Shown piece after piece: positions 11,665-22,984 of a DNA stretch of 64,000 nt. Each line of letters begins with the position of its first letter. The first letter of the stretch is position 1. The position numbers were made by a program, and so were the translations under genes. The notes beneath the pieces were generated by a model. It worked only from the letters and a program-made list of their open reading frames with translations. It was not told the DNA's origin and did no database searches. This DNA is from Patellaria atrata CBS 101060 (Eukaryota; Ascomycota; Dothideomycetes; Patellariales; Patellariaceae), in contig MU006093.1 in the NCBI GenBank assembly GCA_010093705.1, positions 127,785 to 191,784 on the forward strand. Reading direction: 5' to 3'.

Positions 11665-12753
11665 ATGGCTGTAGCAATGCGCGATATACCCCCTCGAAAA
11701 CCACTGACCTCGCTCATCACGGTCGATGTAATTGTAAAAGTGGTTAACAATTCCATCTTCCACCCTTTCATTGCCTGGTTAATACCTCTTTGTATCCGCG
11801 CCCTCGACAAACCCGCCGATGACCCAGGATACATCGGATCCTGCATCTGGGCCGCAATTATCACCATCTACAACATCTTCAAGCTTATAGATGACCGTAT
11901 TGCGTATGGATTACCCCGCGAAGTCGATCTCTCCGAGGAGGTCATCGTTATAACCGGCGGCGCGAGTGGATTAGGTCTCTTAATCGCAGAAGTGTATGGC
12001 ATGCGCAGCGCCAGCGTCGCTGTTCTAGACGTCAAACCGGTTGAAAATGCTGAATCAAAAGGAATCAAATACTACGAATGCGATGTAGGCGATGCTGTTC
12101 AAGTCGCGAAAGTAGCAAAACAGATTGAGGAAGACCTCGGGACGCCCACCATATTGATCAACAACGCCGGCATCGTACATGCCAAGTCTATCCTCGACCT
12201 TAACCCTGAAGACATCGACAGGTCTCTTCGCACAAATCTCCACTCGCATTACCATACTCTTCGCACTTTTCTTCCAGGCATCCTTCGCTCCGAGAACGGC
12301 GGCACGATCGTGACGCTCTCCTCCACCCTCGCCCACCTTGGTTGTTCACACCTATCCACTTATACAGCTTCCAAAGCCGCTCTCCTCGCATTGCACGCGT
12401 CTCTCCGCGCCGAGCTTTCCCATTTCTCGTCCCCAGCATACGAAAAGCAATACCCAGGTGCGAAGTACATAAAAACCTTACTCGTATCGCCAGGACAGTT
12501 GGCGACACCCCTATTTGACGGACTGAAGACCCCAAGTAGCTTTTTAGCACCGGTACTTGAACCCGTGGAGGTCGCAAAGGAGATTATTCGGATGGTAGAG
12601 CGTGGCGAGGGCGGCGAGATCGTGACCCCGTTTTATTCCAAGTGGGTTCCTTGGATGACCGTTCTGTCACCTGGAGTGCGGGATCTCCTAATCAGATGGA
12701 GTGGAAGGGATAAGGCAATCTTTAATTTTGTGGAGAGCAAAAAGAGAGTCTGA
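11665..12753 (+). CDS. Short-chain dehydrogenase/reductase, membrane-anchored (DHRS/RDH-like)
   Basis: One uninterrupted exon of 362 residues. The N-terminus has two hydrophobic stretches (about 20-47 and 57-73) that probably anchor the protein in the ER or lipid droplet membrane. The Rossmann core follows: TGGASGLG at 97-104 for NAD(P) binding, the DV acidic contact near 122-123, NNAG at 166-169, catalytic Ser219/220, and YTASK with Tyr233 and Lys237. A segment near the C-terminus, KWVPWMTVLSPGVRD, is typical of fungal retinol-dehydrogenase-like SDRs. Likely reaction: NAD(P)H-dependent oxidoreduction of a lipophilic alcohol or ketone. The substrate cannot be read from sequence. No intron is needed, and the ATG at 11665 is in a CAAAATGG context. 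It is convergent with the bleomycin hydrolase gene. Confidence 0.9.
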   Translation: MAVAMRDIPPRKPLTSLITVDVIVKVVNNSIFHPFIAWLIPLCIRALDKPADDPGYIGSCIWAAIITIYNIFKLIDDRIAYGLPREVDLSEEVIVITGGASGLGLLIAEVYGMRSASVAVLDVKPVENAESKGIKYYECDVGDAVQVAKVAKQIEEDLGTPTILINNAGIVHAKSILDLNPEDIDRSLRTNLHSHYHTLRTFLPGILRSENGGTIVTLSSTLAHLGCSHLSTYTASKAALLALHASLRAELSHFSSPAYEKQYPGAKYIKTLLVSPGQLATPLFDGLKTPSSFLAPVLEPVEVAKEIIRMVERGEGGEIVTPFYSKWVPWMTVLSPGVRDLLIRWSGRDKAIFNFVESKKRV

Positions 12754-13942
12754 ACGTGAAAGGGTCTAATGGGAAAAGTATGATGTTTTGTATGTTGTGT
12801 AATGGTAGTGTAAGTTACTCGGGCTCATGGTGTTTCATGAATTCCTTGCTCTTGTCAGAACGTTGGTATTCTATTATACACTTATGGTCTCTGTACGGAG
12901 TATTGAATTTCACGACAGAATCAAAATCAACGTGACGCCGGTCCGTGTAACGCAAGCGTACATTGATCAATGGTGCGAATCATGACACTTCCTAGTTACT
13001 GTACAGCACTTGATATCTCAGTATCTCTATTCGGTTGTACACTTTCAACCAGAAAGCATCTTAACTTCGCCATTCGTACAGGAGGAAGTGCAGACAAGAG
13101 TCATATTCAATACTATGCCGATATCTGTACAGCAAACGTACAATGAACAAGTATCGCGATATCGTGATTCTCCAGGCTCATTTACACATATCGTACTCCA
13201 CGTCCACTAGACCCTCTATGTCTTCCCTTACCCTAACACCCTGGATTGCAGTACAGCCACCACATGTCTTCTAACTTATGCCGTACAGTACGACTCTGTA
13301 CAATCCCATAAGTAGACAAATATAACTATATCCAGTTGTACGTACAGTGACCGAAGAAAGCGAACCCTGACTTTTGTATTGGCGTACTGCTTCACCCCCT
13401 AGCCGGTTCAGAACTCCTCCAGTACTATACCTTCGCCGTAGATCTATTGATTCAAATATAAGAGCGGCTAGTCAGAGCTTTTCCATACATTGTGTGCGCA
13501 AGTTGTGGTTTTCTTTGGACTAGAGTGTAAAAAGTACAGTGAGCGAGAGGTGATAGCACTGAAGAAGTGATACCTTACGGCGTGCGATGTTGTGTATCCT
13601 TTCGCGCAATTATTATACAGTGATTCATTTCACCGTACATCCTGCTATACCTTGTATGTTCAAATTACTGTATATTACCTCATTCGAGTTTGAACATTCA
13701 GTATATTTTGCACTTCTATCAGAAATGCTAGTAGTATCCACCTACCTGATGGATTATTACTGATCATGAAGAAAAGATGTAAATGTAAAAAATGTTATGC
13801 ATTATGTACCCTATCGTCTATAGCCAGGAAATTCAAGAAGCTTAGATATTGACCGACAACATCTCATGCATATACTAACACCATGTTGAATCAAAGACCA
13901 GTTTGAAACTCTATACACCATATTAATATCACATGTCCTCCT
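12754..13942. other. Convergent intergenic region rich in GTAC
   Basis: 1.2 kb between the SDR and bleomycin hydrolase stops. I counted about 18 GTAC tetramers between 12893 and 13810, several as TGTACA or TACAGTAC. TACGGAGTA occurs at 12894-12902. No coding frame is supported. Function unknown. Confidence 0.6.
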
Positions 13943-15640
13943 TTATGCTAGTGCACCCATGGGATCCCACAACGGCAATAACTTTGGGTCTTGTCCCAAA
14001 ATCTCCTTCACCTCCTTATTTACAAACGTGGGGTCAACGACAGCTTGATAGACAAATTCATCCATCCACTTATCGCTCATAACGAAGTAACCATCCGTAC
14101 CGGCGGTTGCCGACCAGCTATTCTCAACACGCCAGCGCACTGGGTTGCCGTCAATGATGTGTACGCCTGTCAATACCATCGCATGCGTCATCGCGGACTC
14201 GCCAGTCTGAAGGCGTTCCGTTTTAGTTAGACCGAGGCGGAGGTTGAATGCGAGTTCGTAATTCTATAGCGATTAGCAGAAAGCTAGGGTGAGAGAAAGG
14301 AAATGAGCTTACAAAAAGATCTGGATCCATGATACCTTTGGTGCTATCGCTATACTTCCCGACGTCCGAGCCGAAGAATACGGGAATACCGCGTTGGATC
14401 ATAGCAATACAAGCTTTCTTCATCGTTGTCATATCAACGTTGACGTAAGTGATTGGACGGCCGCCGATCACATTGCCTAGGCGATATACGCTGAGTAAAG
14501 AGCCGTATTCGTTCCTTGGATCATTGACAAGGCTGAATAGCTTGTGTACGTCTGTACCCCCGCAAGCTCGTACGGTGCGAGCATCGGATAGTTGCGCGGC
14601 GAAGTCGATGGGTGTACAATTGTGTGAGTGGAAGACACCGTCTCTGTCGTAATACTCCCAGGTAAATTCTTTTGAGGGGCTGGGAGGTGGGCCTAGCATG
14701 AGAGTGAGGATGAGATGGATTTCTTGCAACATTTTTTCTTTAACGGCACCAATGGAAGATTTCGTGTCTGAGTTTGTGGAGCACACTAGTTTTCTTAGTC
14801 TAAGAGCATCTTCGCGGAGTTTTGTTGTAATGAGACTATCCATAGTTCTCGAGTTCATGGCGTTGTATGAGTCTGGATAAAGCGTTTGAGGGACCTGTAC
14901 AGTATATCATTAGTCAAAATTTCATGCGTCTATACGACCCATACGATCCATGAGTTTCACACAACATACTAGACCGTATTTCTGGACCAGATTTGCTGCC
15001 ATATCCCATTGTCCACCGTCACCCACTGGGCTGGCTAGGAGTGCTTGTAGGAGTCTCCCGTCCAGTGGCTCATCTGCAGTGGAAATTATATTTTCGAGAA
15101 AGTAGTTCGCTTTTTCTAACTTATCCCAGAAGAAAAGATATGCTTGACTCAACTCAAAGTCTTTCAGTCTATATCTTCTCATCATGGAAACACGGAATAC
15201 GTTGGTGGTCGCAAAAAGCCAACATCTTCCTGAAGATCGCTGATTTGTAACTGGGGAACCCTCTAGCTCAATCTTGGTGTTGAAATTTTGAGTATCGCCG
15301 ATAGTAGTTGAACGAGAACTTAAGATTGACGCTGCCGAGTTCGAAGATAGGGCTGCTAAAGCGAGAAGGTTCTGCAGCGACGAATATGTTAGGATACTAT
15401 TGCTGAGATACCTCCCATCTAGATGTTACTAACTTTAGGATCTTCAAGAAGCTGCTTCTCCCACTTCTCAGCAGCGCTAATGGAGACATCTTCCTTATAT
15501 GAGATTTTTTCAGTATTTCCCTCGACATACACGTACTCTTTCTCGCTCATCTGGAGCTCTCTTTCAAGCTCCATCGCTCGTAAACGTTCGATAACTTTCT
15601 CCGTAAAAGAGGTCTGCTGTTTTGACTGAGAACCACCCAT
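13943..15640 (-). CDS. Bleomycin hydrolase / cysteine aminopeptidase (peptidase C1B, Lap3 family)
   Basis: Four exons: 15640-15434, 15371-14970, 14894-14313 and 14263-13943. The introns are 62, 75 and 49 nt, all phase 0, and the product is 503 residues. The papain-like triad is visible: [11 protein letters not shown] with Cys119, THAMVLTGV with His424 and VENSWS with Asn445. Exons 2 and 3 join as [15 protein letters not shown], the family's conserved substrate-groove region. The protein ends in LWDPMGALA, close to the C-terminal tail that enters the active site in Gal6/Lap3 and limits cleavage to aminopeptidase action. The fungal enzyme is normally a cytosolic hexamer that hydrolyses homocysteine thiolactone and bleomycin. 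Unusually, the N-terminus reads MGGSQSK, a good N-myristoylation signal (Gly2, Ser6, Lys7), which suggests membrane association. The start at 15640 is the only ATG that precedes the conserved N-terminal helix in this frame. Confidence 0.93.
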
Positions 15641-16535
15641 AGTTAGCCCTGTATTGTTCGGATAATTTGAATTTCAATTCAACGGAATGTAAGGGTAGAG
15701 AGATGGGATGAAGTGTTGAAGGAGAACAGCTGACCATCCCGTCTGATAAGGCGCGGTTGTCGCTATCACGAACCCCGCGCGGTGCAAGGGTGTATCAAAC
15801 CATCATGGTTGTTTACGTTGTTTGCATTGTTTGTGCTATTTGCGTTGTTCTGGATATGTCACTAGTCCATAACTGGATGAGGTGGTGGAAAAGTTTTTAA
15901 AACAGACCCGTACCAAATTACCAATCATCAAATGCATTTCTGAAACGTGGGGCTAAGGTGGTGAAAATAAGGTACAAAGTAGATCCTATTACCAACCCAA
16001 TGCTCTCTTTCCGTACTCCGTATTATTGCTCTGGAAATGGAACGTAATATTGACTCCAATTCCAAACGTCTCACCCGCTCTGATGGTTCTTCAACTAAAA
16101 GTAAGCACACAATCTCACAGATCAACGAACAACAAGATAGCCAGGGTAAATCTCAGGGGCCTTTTGGGCGGCGTGAACCGGTGAGGCGGATTGGCCGCTA
16201 CAAGTAGCTGTCAGGCGGTGCTCGTGTGTGGCTCACAGCCTCCCGCATAGTTCAAAACACTAACCGCCCGATAAATGATCCCCCTCTCCCTGAACCGGAG
16301 TCCCTAATATGTATTTGTTGACTTCTTGCACTTTCTACATACACCTTCGCTTTCAACTACTCCTCATTCTTTCGTGCAATTGCGCAAACTCGATCAACCG
16401 TCGTGTGGAATCGCGGCCTTTACCCCTGAATAGTTCTACATAACGCGCTAGTTTTATTGTACACGAGGCAACACCAAAGGGAAACTCCAAAACTTGAACC
16501 TCAACTGAGGATATACTCCTCACTATTCAAACAGG
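15641..16535. other. Divergent promoter region, bleomycin hydrolase / tetraspan protein
   Basis: 895 nt between two divergent starts. It holds TACTCCGTA at 16014-16022. Pyrimidine-rich stretches precede the plus-strand start. No gene seen. Confidence 0.6.
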
Positions 16536-17312
16536 ATGGCGTATGCTGCTGGCAATTCGCCATGGTTGAAACGAGTGCTCATACCCTTCTGGACGATCCG
16601 TTTAATATTTATGGTCATTATCGTGGCCAGCTACATCGCAGCCACCGCCATCTTCGCCAAAGATGGAGAATCAGCAGGTGTTATAGCGTATGTCTTACCT
16701 CGAGAAATATGATTAGCATTATCAGATAGCTGACAGCTCTCTAGTGTCGTAGTAGTCTTCCTTCTAATCTTCGTCTTCGTCCTCCTCCTCGACGTCTACG
16801 CCATCATTCTCTTCGCCCGACACTCCCTGAGTCCCAAGAAATTCCTGATCATGAACGTCATCCAGTCGACCATCTGGCTCGCCGTAATCATCATTGAGGT
16901 TGTTGGCGCAGCACGCACCCGCAATGCCGCGGGTCTCGTCTCCACCTTCGTCATTGCACTCACATTTCTCGCGCTACTCATCTATGGAGGAGTGATCTAT
17001 TCCCGCGCTCGCAAGGATGCGAAGAGGGGGAACTATGCACCCACCCCGAACCCGAATGCCGGAGGGCTGGCACCTCAGCAGTTCGGAGTACAGCCTGGAT
17101 ATCAAGATACCACTTATAGACCGCCTTCCAGTCAAGGACAGCAAGCTATTCCGCCCGTTCAAGGGGCTGCGGCAGGGTATTATAATCCCCAACAAGCGCC
17201 TCAGCTTGGGTACTACGCTCCGCAGGCGATGTTCTCACAGCAACCTCCGTCACACCAGCAGCACCCTAACCCGTTTAGAGATCCAAATGCGGTGGAGTTG
17301 CAGGCGAAGTGA
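16536..17312 (+). CDS. Four-helix membrane protein (MARVEL-like topology)
   Basis: Two exons, 16536-16687 and 16745-17312, separated by a 57-nt intron (GTATGT donor, CTAG acceptor), giving 239 residues. Four hydrophobic helices are clear: about 13-42, 52-76, 86-109 and 113-138. A hydrophilic C-terminal tail of about 100 residues follows, rich in Pro, Gln and Tyr with repeated QQAP/YY motifs. The layout (four helices, short loops, long cytosolic tail) is that of fungal MARVEL-type or tetraspan plasma membrane proteins. I see no diagnostic motif and cannot name the family firmly. The start at 16536 puts a short Trp/Lys-containing N-terminus before helix 1. A longer frame starting at 16457 is a different frame and is not used. 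Confidence 0.75.
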
Positions 17313-19321
17313 AAAGAATAAAGAAATAGACCGGAGTAGCAATCTGTGTATGCCTGGTTGTGTTGTCCTATGTGGTGGTTTTGAATGAAGACTGTAGTTC
17401 TCCTGGATTTATGAACCGTGTATTGTCCTGAATTAATCACGGGTTTCATTGATTGGCAAATGAAATAATGGTGAGCAGCGATCATGCCCCAATGTACCTA
17501 TATAATAGTGGAAATTCTATGTATATCTATGAGTTGCTTTCACGAGGATATGTCCCAACTTGATAATATGGAAGTATAACAATACTTTGAGCCAACCGCA
17601 CGTTGCATTACCCTTTTGAACTGACACTGAAGAATAAATACTAGTAAATACTTCAAAGAAAGAGGAAAGTAATCTAGTTTCAATATTAAGGTTAATAGAA
17701 GCCTAATTTTTTATGGCTGACTAACCTTACCCTTACCTTAGCCACAAACCCTGAAACATTACCCCTTGGCGGCTTAATATTCTGAAACACCGTGACCTAT
17801 CTTTAAACCTCGTCTCTAGAAAATGCATGATGTCAAGCGCATTCGCTATCTCTTGATCAGACAGAAAATGAAAGGGTAAAGTTGTAATTATTTCTTTTTC
17901 ATGGAGTCGTCATCGCAAATTTTTGTAGGATCAATTGGCTACTGTATAACAATATCCTTGGGTCCCATGGAGGCGGACCATAACCACGTTATAATGATCC
18001 CACCTCACGAACAGTCGTGCATGGATATTCTTATATGCAATGTCACGAAACCAAACCACAGCAGCCGTTAAAAACGGTCCTTAAAATAACTACTCCGTAT
18101 ACTCCATACTGTATGTTTGTGAGATTAACCTAACTAGAGATGGAAATCGAGGATTTAAAAATAGCCATTCCCCAGAACTGAGACCCAGTCGGTGGGATAA
18201 TTGCATCTCCTGCAATCCTGCGTCTACGGCATGACGTCTGAAATTGCTAGTCTACCGTACAGCTAGACGACTTATCTCGGCCCCTTCCGACGGGAAGGAT
18301 GAGGAAGGGAGCATCTGTCGAGCAGAACCGCGCGTCGGAAGGGAGGAACAGTTTGCAGGATTATATTTCTGGGGTATGCTCCGCGGTATTTTGAGATATG
18401 ACCGTCGCAGTAGTAGCCGCAAGCATAATGCCACTATATTTATCTTTAACGGAGAATATCTTGTACCCAGAGTTCGGTTAAATCTTATCATTCTAATCAT
18501 GGGTCGGTACGTTGCTGATTGTGGAGGCTAGCAAAAGGTTGAATAGAGGATATGACTAAGGACGCGTTAGAACTATTGACAGCGCATTCGTGAGTCAACT
18601 GAGGGCCGATAGGTTCTACAGCTCATATGGACTTTCGCGGCTGAAGAGGATTCGATGTCTTGCAAGAGCACTCTCCGAGATCAATTGTTGGAGTTGTATT
18701 TGAACGATGTTATCTGTCTTGTTTTTGAAATGATTGGAATGGGATTTGTACGACAAGAATATCCGACTCGAAGAAAGTGAGCTGGACTCCTGCTTCGTCA
18801 GTTCAAGAATAACTATGTGGGATGAGTAACTGAATCGTAATGGCATATCTCAACTAGACCCGTTTTTGTATAAAAGAATTAAAAAAGTTCAAAACTTTAC
18901 CAATGGTTAAAATTAACCAGAAAAGCATCGGGGTTGTGCTTCACATATGATCTATACTTTTCGGAAAAGAATAGCCCTTCTCCTACTACACCGTAGTACT
19001 ATGACGCCGAATAAACTTAATGGAGAAATCATGTTTGCACTGAGCTCGGTGTATTTGGTTCGGTATATTGAGGCCCCCATTAATGGAGTACATTTATCAA
19101 TCCAGTATAACGCGAACATGATCCGAGTTTCGGGTGATGAATCGGCGTTTGGACTCCGGAACGGGTAAATCGGGTCGGTGTTACGATATCGGAGCGGATA
19201 GCGAACCCTGAACGTGACCTGATGAATACCTTTTAAGTTTATCTTATCAGATTGAAACTTCCGTTTGGTCTCCTGCTTTCAATCAGAAGATTATTATCCC
19301 ATTTCCTTCGGTTATTTGAAT
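17313..19321. other. 2 kb gene-free, AT-rich stretch
   Basis: The 3' flank of the tetraspan gene and the upstream region of the flavoprotein gene. TACTCCGTA is at 18091-18099. Short open frames on both strands near 18244-18531 mirror each other and look random. No gene supported. Confidence 0.6.
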
Positions 19322-20657
19322 ATGGCACAAATACGGATTTATGTAAAGATTTTTTTGAGCGTTTTTGGATTCATGATCGAACACCTCAGATCTATGCTCT
19401 CAGCCAAAATTCATTCCTACACATACAAATCAGTGGAGTCACCAAAGAATATAGTGGTTATCGGCGCGTCATTCGCTGGTTTATACGGCGCAAAACTGCT
19501 GGCTGATTCTGTTCCAACAGGTTACCGTGTCATCGTTATTGAAAAGAATTCCCATTTCAACTTCACTTGGGTATTTCCACGTTTTTCCGTCGTTAGTGGA
19601 CAAGAACACAAGGCATTTGTGCCATATAGGAGCTATCTTGCTTCATGTCCCAATGGATCTTATCAGTTTATACAGGGTATGGTTACATCCGTAAACAGAA
19701 ATTCCGTACAACTGGAAGGAGGGAAGAGTATTGACTTCGAATACCTGGTGGTCACAACGGGTGCAACTGGACCCCCACCGTCTCGTGTAGGTGAAAGAAA
19801 CAAAGAGGAGGGAATTGTTGTGCTGAAAAGTTTACAAAATCGAATTCAAAATGCGCGTGACATAGTTGTCGTTGGAGGAGGGGCAGCCGGAATTGAAACC
19901 GTTTCGGACATCAAGGAAAGATATCCTGAAAAGAACGTTTCTTTAGTTCATTCGCGGACCGCCCTTTTGAACCACTTCGGGGCGAGGCTACAAGCTGTTG
20001 CGAAGGACGCATTGGAGAACCTGGGCGTCAAGCTGGTATTGGACGATAGGGTGGTCAAGGAAGATCCAGAGTTGGGAGTGGTGACACTGAAATCCCAGAA
20101 GACTATACAGTGCGACCAAATAGTTGAGTTTTCCTATTAATATCCGTTTTCAATCCGTTACTAAAGACAGCAGGTCAATTGTGTGGGACAAACACCACAG
20201 TCCAGTATATTAGCAGGGTTATCACCTGCTTGTCTCACTGCAAGTGGTAATGTCCAAGTTCTCAAGACACTTCAGCTGGAAGATCCATCGCTCCGTCACG
20301 TTTATGCAGCGGGGGATATTATTCAGACTGAAGTGAACAAAAACTCTCGCAGTGCCATGGAACAAGCCACTGTTGTTGCCAAAAACATTATACGCAGCAT
20401 ACAGGGAAGACCATTGACTGAATATCAACCAAGCATCCTGGACAAATCCATTGTCATCACTCTTGGATTGGTTCGTTTCTTCGCCCTTGGATTACGCTTT
20501 TGCTAACGCAATGCAGAAAAGAGCCGTCTACTATTTCCAGGATGGTACAGCAGAGGTTCTGATCCATCGCAACAACTACGATATCGCTTCGCAGTGTAAG
20601 AAGTGTTGGCAATTCTTCAAAGCTGGACCTTACGTAGATCAGGGCGATAATAGCTAA
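19322..20657 (+). CDS. AIF/FSP1 (AMID)-like FAD-dependent pyridine nucleotide oxidoreductase
   Basis: Three exons: 19322-20122, 20174-20470 and 20517-20657. The introns are 51 and 46 nt, phase 0, and the product is 412 residues. The N-terminal dinucleotide fold has NIVVIGASFAGLYGA (glycines at 48-53) for FAD. A second nucleotide site reads VVVGGGAAGIE (185-190) for NAD(P)H. The conserved VYAAGD (312-315) near the C-terminus contacts the flavin. Order and length match the fungal AIF-like/FSP1 group, single-domain NADH:quinone-type oxidoreductases on membranes or lipid droplets. The first 40 residues contain a hydrophobic stretch (FLSVFGFMIE) and basic residues, perhaps a membrane or mitochondrial signal. 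The frame is open 19 codons further upstream but without an ATG, so 19322 is chosen. The first intron donor GTTGAG is weaker than usual; the junction reads CDQI-VNCVGQTP, as expected for the family. Confidence 0.87.
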
Positions 20658-22984
20658 TGCATTTGTAAAACGGAGCCTGAGATGTGCGTTGGCATCGAAG
20701 GAAAAGGGCAAATCGGTACTGGACGACGAGTCCTCTGCACTCCCACGCCCCTCAGAGCTGGTGTGGTAAGATTGATGGAGTAAGGCAAGGTCAACATCCC
20801 AGTCAAAAGGCTGTCAGTTGGTGTATGTAGAAGTTACAGTTCAGGAGGGTTGTTTCTTTTAGCCGTATGGAGATCCACGCTCGACTTCTTTTAACAATAA
20901 CAAATATCAGGTGCTAGATAGTATTATCATATGTTCAACCGGTACCACCTGAATCTTATGGTTGTTGAATGAGCTGATCAATGAAGTAACCTTGAAGGCT
21001 CTTTCAAGAATTACTCGATCAAGTCTAGACTTTACAGTACGATGTTACCTCCAGCCCTCAGCTGAACTCGAGCGTTAGTACCATTTGTTATCATGCGAAC
21101 TGTACATATTCCTCTCTCTATCCTAAGATGCTTCCACGTTAATGCCAACGATACGTCTAGGGTCCAAAGTCAGTGAGTACAATATCTTCGGTGGAAAGAG
21201 TGCGGTATGATGGGAGCATCCGGCCTCTCTAAGACTTCAGGTTCCCGCGATCTTCGACAAGGCCGTGGAGCGAGACTAGTTGACAATGCTTAGGACGAAT
21301 AACATAGAGGGCTCAAGCCTAATGTTTTCCAGCTGAAGATTCCATTTTACGTGTAGATTTTCCCAAAATGAAGGAAACAAAAATGCGAGAAGTGTCAATA
21401 ACTTGTTGCCTAATGAACAGCCCCATTCAGCAATGGAAACAACCCTCATGCGATGTACGGGAGAGCGGGTGGGAGTCATTTCTTTTCGTCGTGTGAGATA
21501 CCTCTTCCTGGGTGGCAAGACGTCAAACCTAAGCCAGAATACGGGTCCTTGACAGGAGATGAGCGAGAAAATTCCAAAATGCAGAGCTGATGAGCATATC
21601 TTGGTCCGTGAACGAAAAGCTGGGCGGCGAACCCTTGCCTTGAGCATTAGCAACACGTGGTTGTGGGAAACTTCCAAAGAGAGTTTGCACTTTTCAGATT
21701 GTTTAAAATGAAACTACAGGATAAATCGACTTGTTTGAGCTGAGAGGCATGCTCGAATTCAGGGAGTTCGCACGCGGCGACCATGTGTAGGATGTGCAGG
21801 AAGAAGGCACGAGCTTTTGCGGGATTTCCACGTGGCGATCATGTATCTACGTCAGCGATCTAGATCTGTTCGTGGTGAAAAATTCGTTCAGATTTGCTTT
21901 GAAGTTCTGCACGCTCAGGACGGTTTGAATGTGAGAAAAGGAGAAAGCGAAGGTTTGCATAGAGGTGGAAAGAGAATTGTGTTGGACAAGGCGAGGTGAG
22001 GGTAAGCTTAACCCAAAGGAGGTTAGAGCCTGGTTTTCAACAGCCAACTTCATACCATCGCTGAAACTTCGGGGTATTTGAATTGCCACTCCAGAGACCC
22101 CTTTGACCCCTTTGTTTCCTTTTTACTTATTCTACAATCCTTCTACAAACCTTCTATTCATGCGATACACGAGACGAAGATGCGGTCAGCCTTATGGCTG
22201 CCCGTAAACTCATCCATCACACAGTTGCTTTCCCTCTACGTTGGGACTCATCGTTTTGTTCAGTTACTTCTCCAACGAGAAGCCTGTTGTCGCTCAAACA
22301 TCCTCTCACAAGCACAAAGGGGAGCATTCATGGGAGTCCTCTTTACATTGTTGTACGGGGGACCCGATGATTCAAGCTGAGCCGCAGTGACCGATAGCAC
22401 TATTTCAAGCTGTATGAACCGATTTCCGGGTTGCACTTTTGGCCCAAGAGCCCCTTCGACACGTGGATCCCGTCGAGGTGGCGCAGCCGGAGATTTTGTA
22501 TGGCCACCCTCTTCGAGTGAGATCGGTCTCTAGCCTATAGTTCCTGTATACAAGTGCTCGCTAATCTGTATTGTCACAAAATCCGGGATTGTTGGACTAA
22601 CATCGTTCTGTGACTTGTTGGTATGTACCGTGCGCCTGGGGGCCACTTCGACCATAGTATTTCGCAAGGGTCCCATTAAATCATGCAAAAGTCGTTTTCG
22701 TTTAGAAACCACCATCCTTGTCTATGATCTGCCTTGAGAACGGACGGGTACTATGCGCGAGGGGATAAGGTAGTTATGGTTAACGATAGTGAACCCTATA
22801 ACTCGGATCTGCGGCTGTAGGTACTGTGTTTGATATGTAGTCCCACGAAGAATATATACGTCTGCTTAGAACAATCAACTTTTGCCTCTTGTTCAGACAT
22901 CTCTACATTCCTCAGAAACGAGCATTTCTCAGTTGATCCCTTCTATCTTAGTACTTTTTTTTTCTGACCTTAACCACCTTCTAA
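20658..22984. other. 2.3 kb gene-free stretch
   Basis: Open frames of 60-133 codons occur on both strands (for example minus 21677-21276 and plus 22078-22380), but none shows recognisable motifs or a matching splice chain. The last few hundred bases are the upstream region of the bZIP gene and end in a pyrimidine tract before its ATG. Confidence 0.55.

Noticed and set aside
21276-21677. Minus-strand 133-codon frame
   Set aside because: No motif, no splice partner, basic/Leu-rich composition typical of random open frames.
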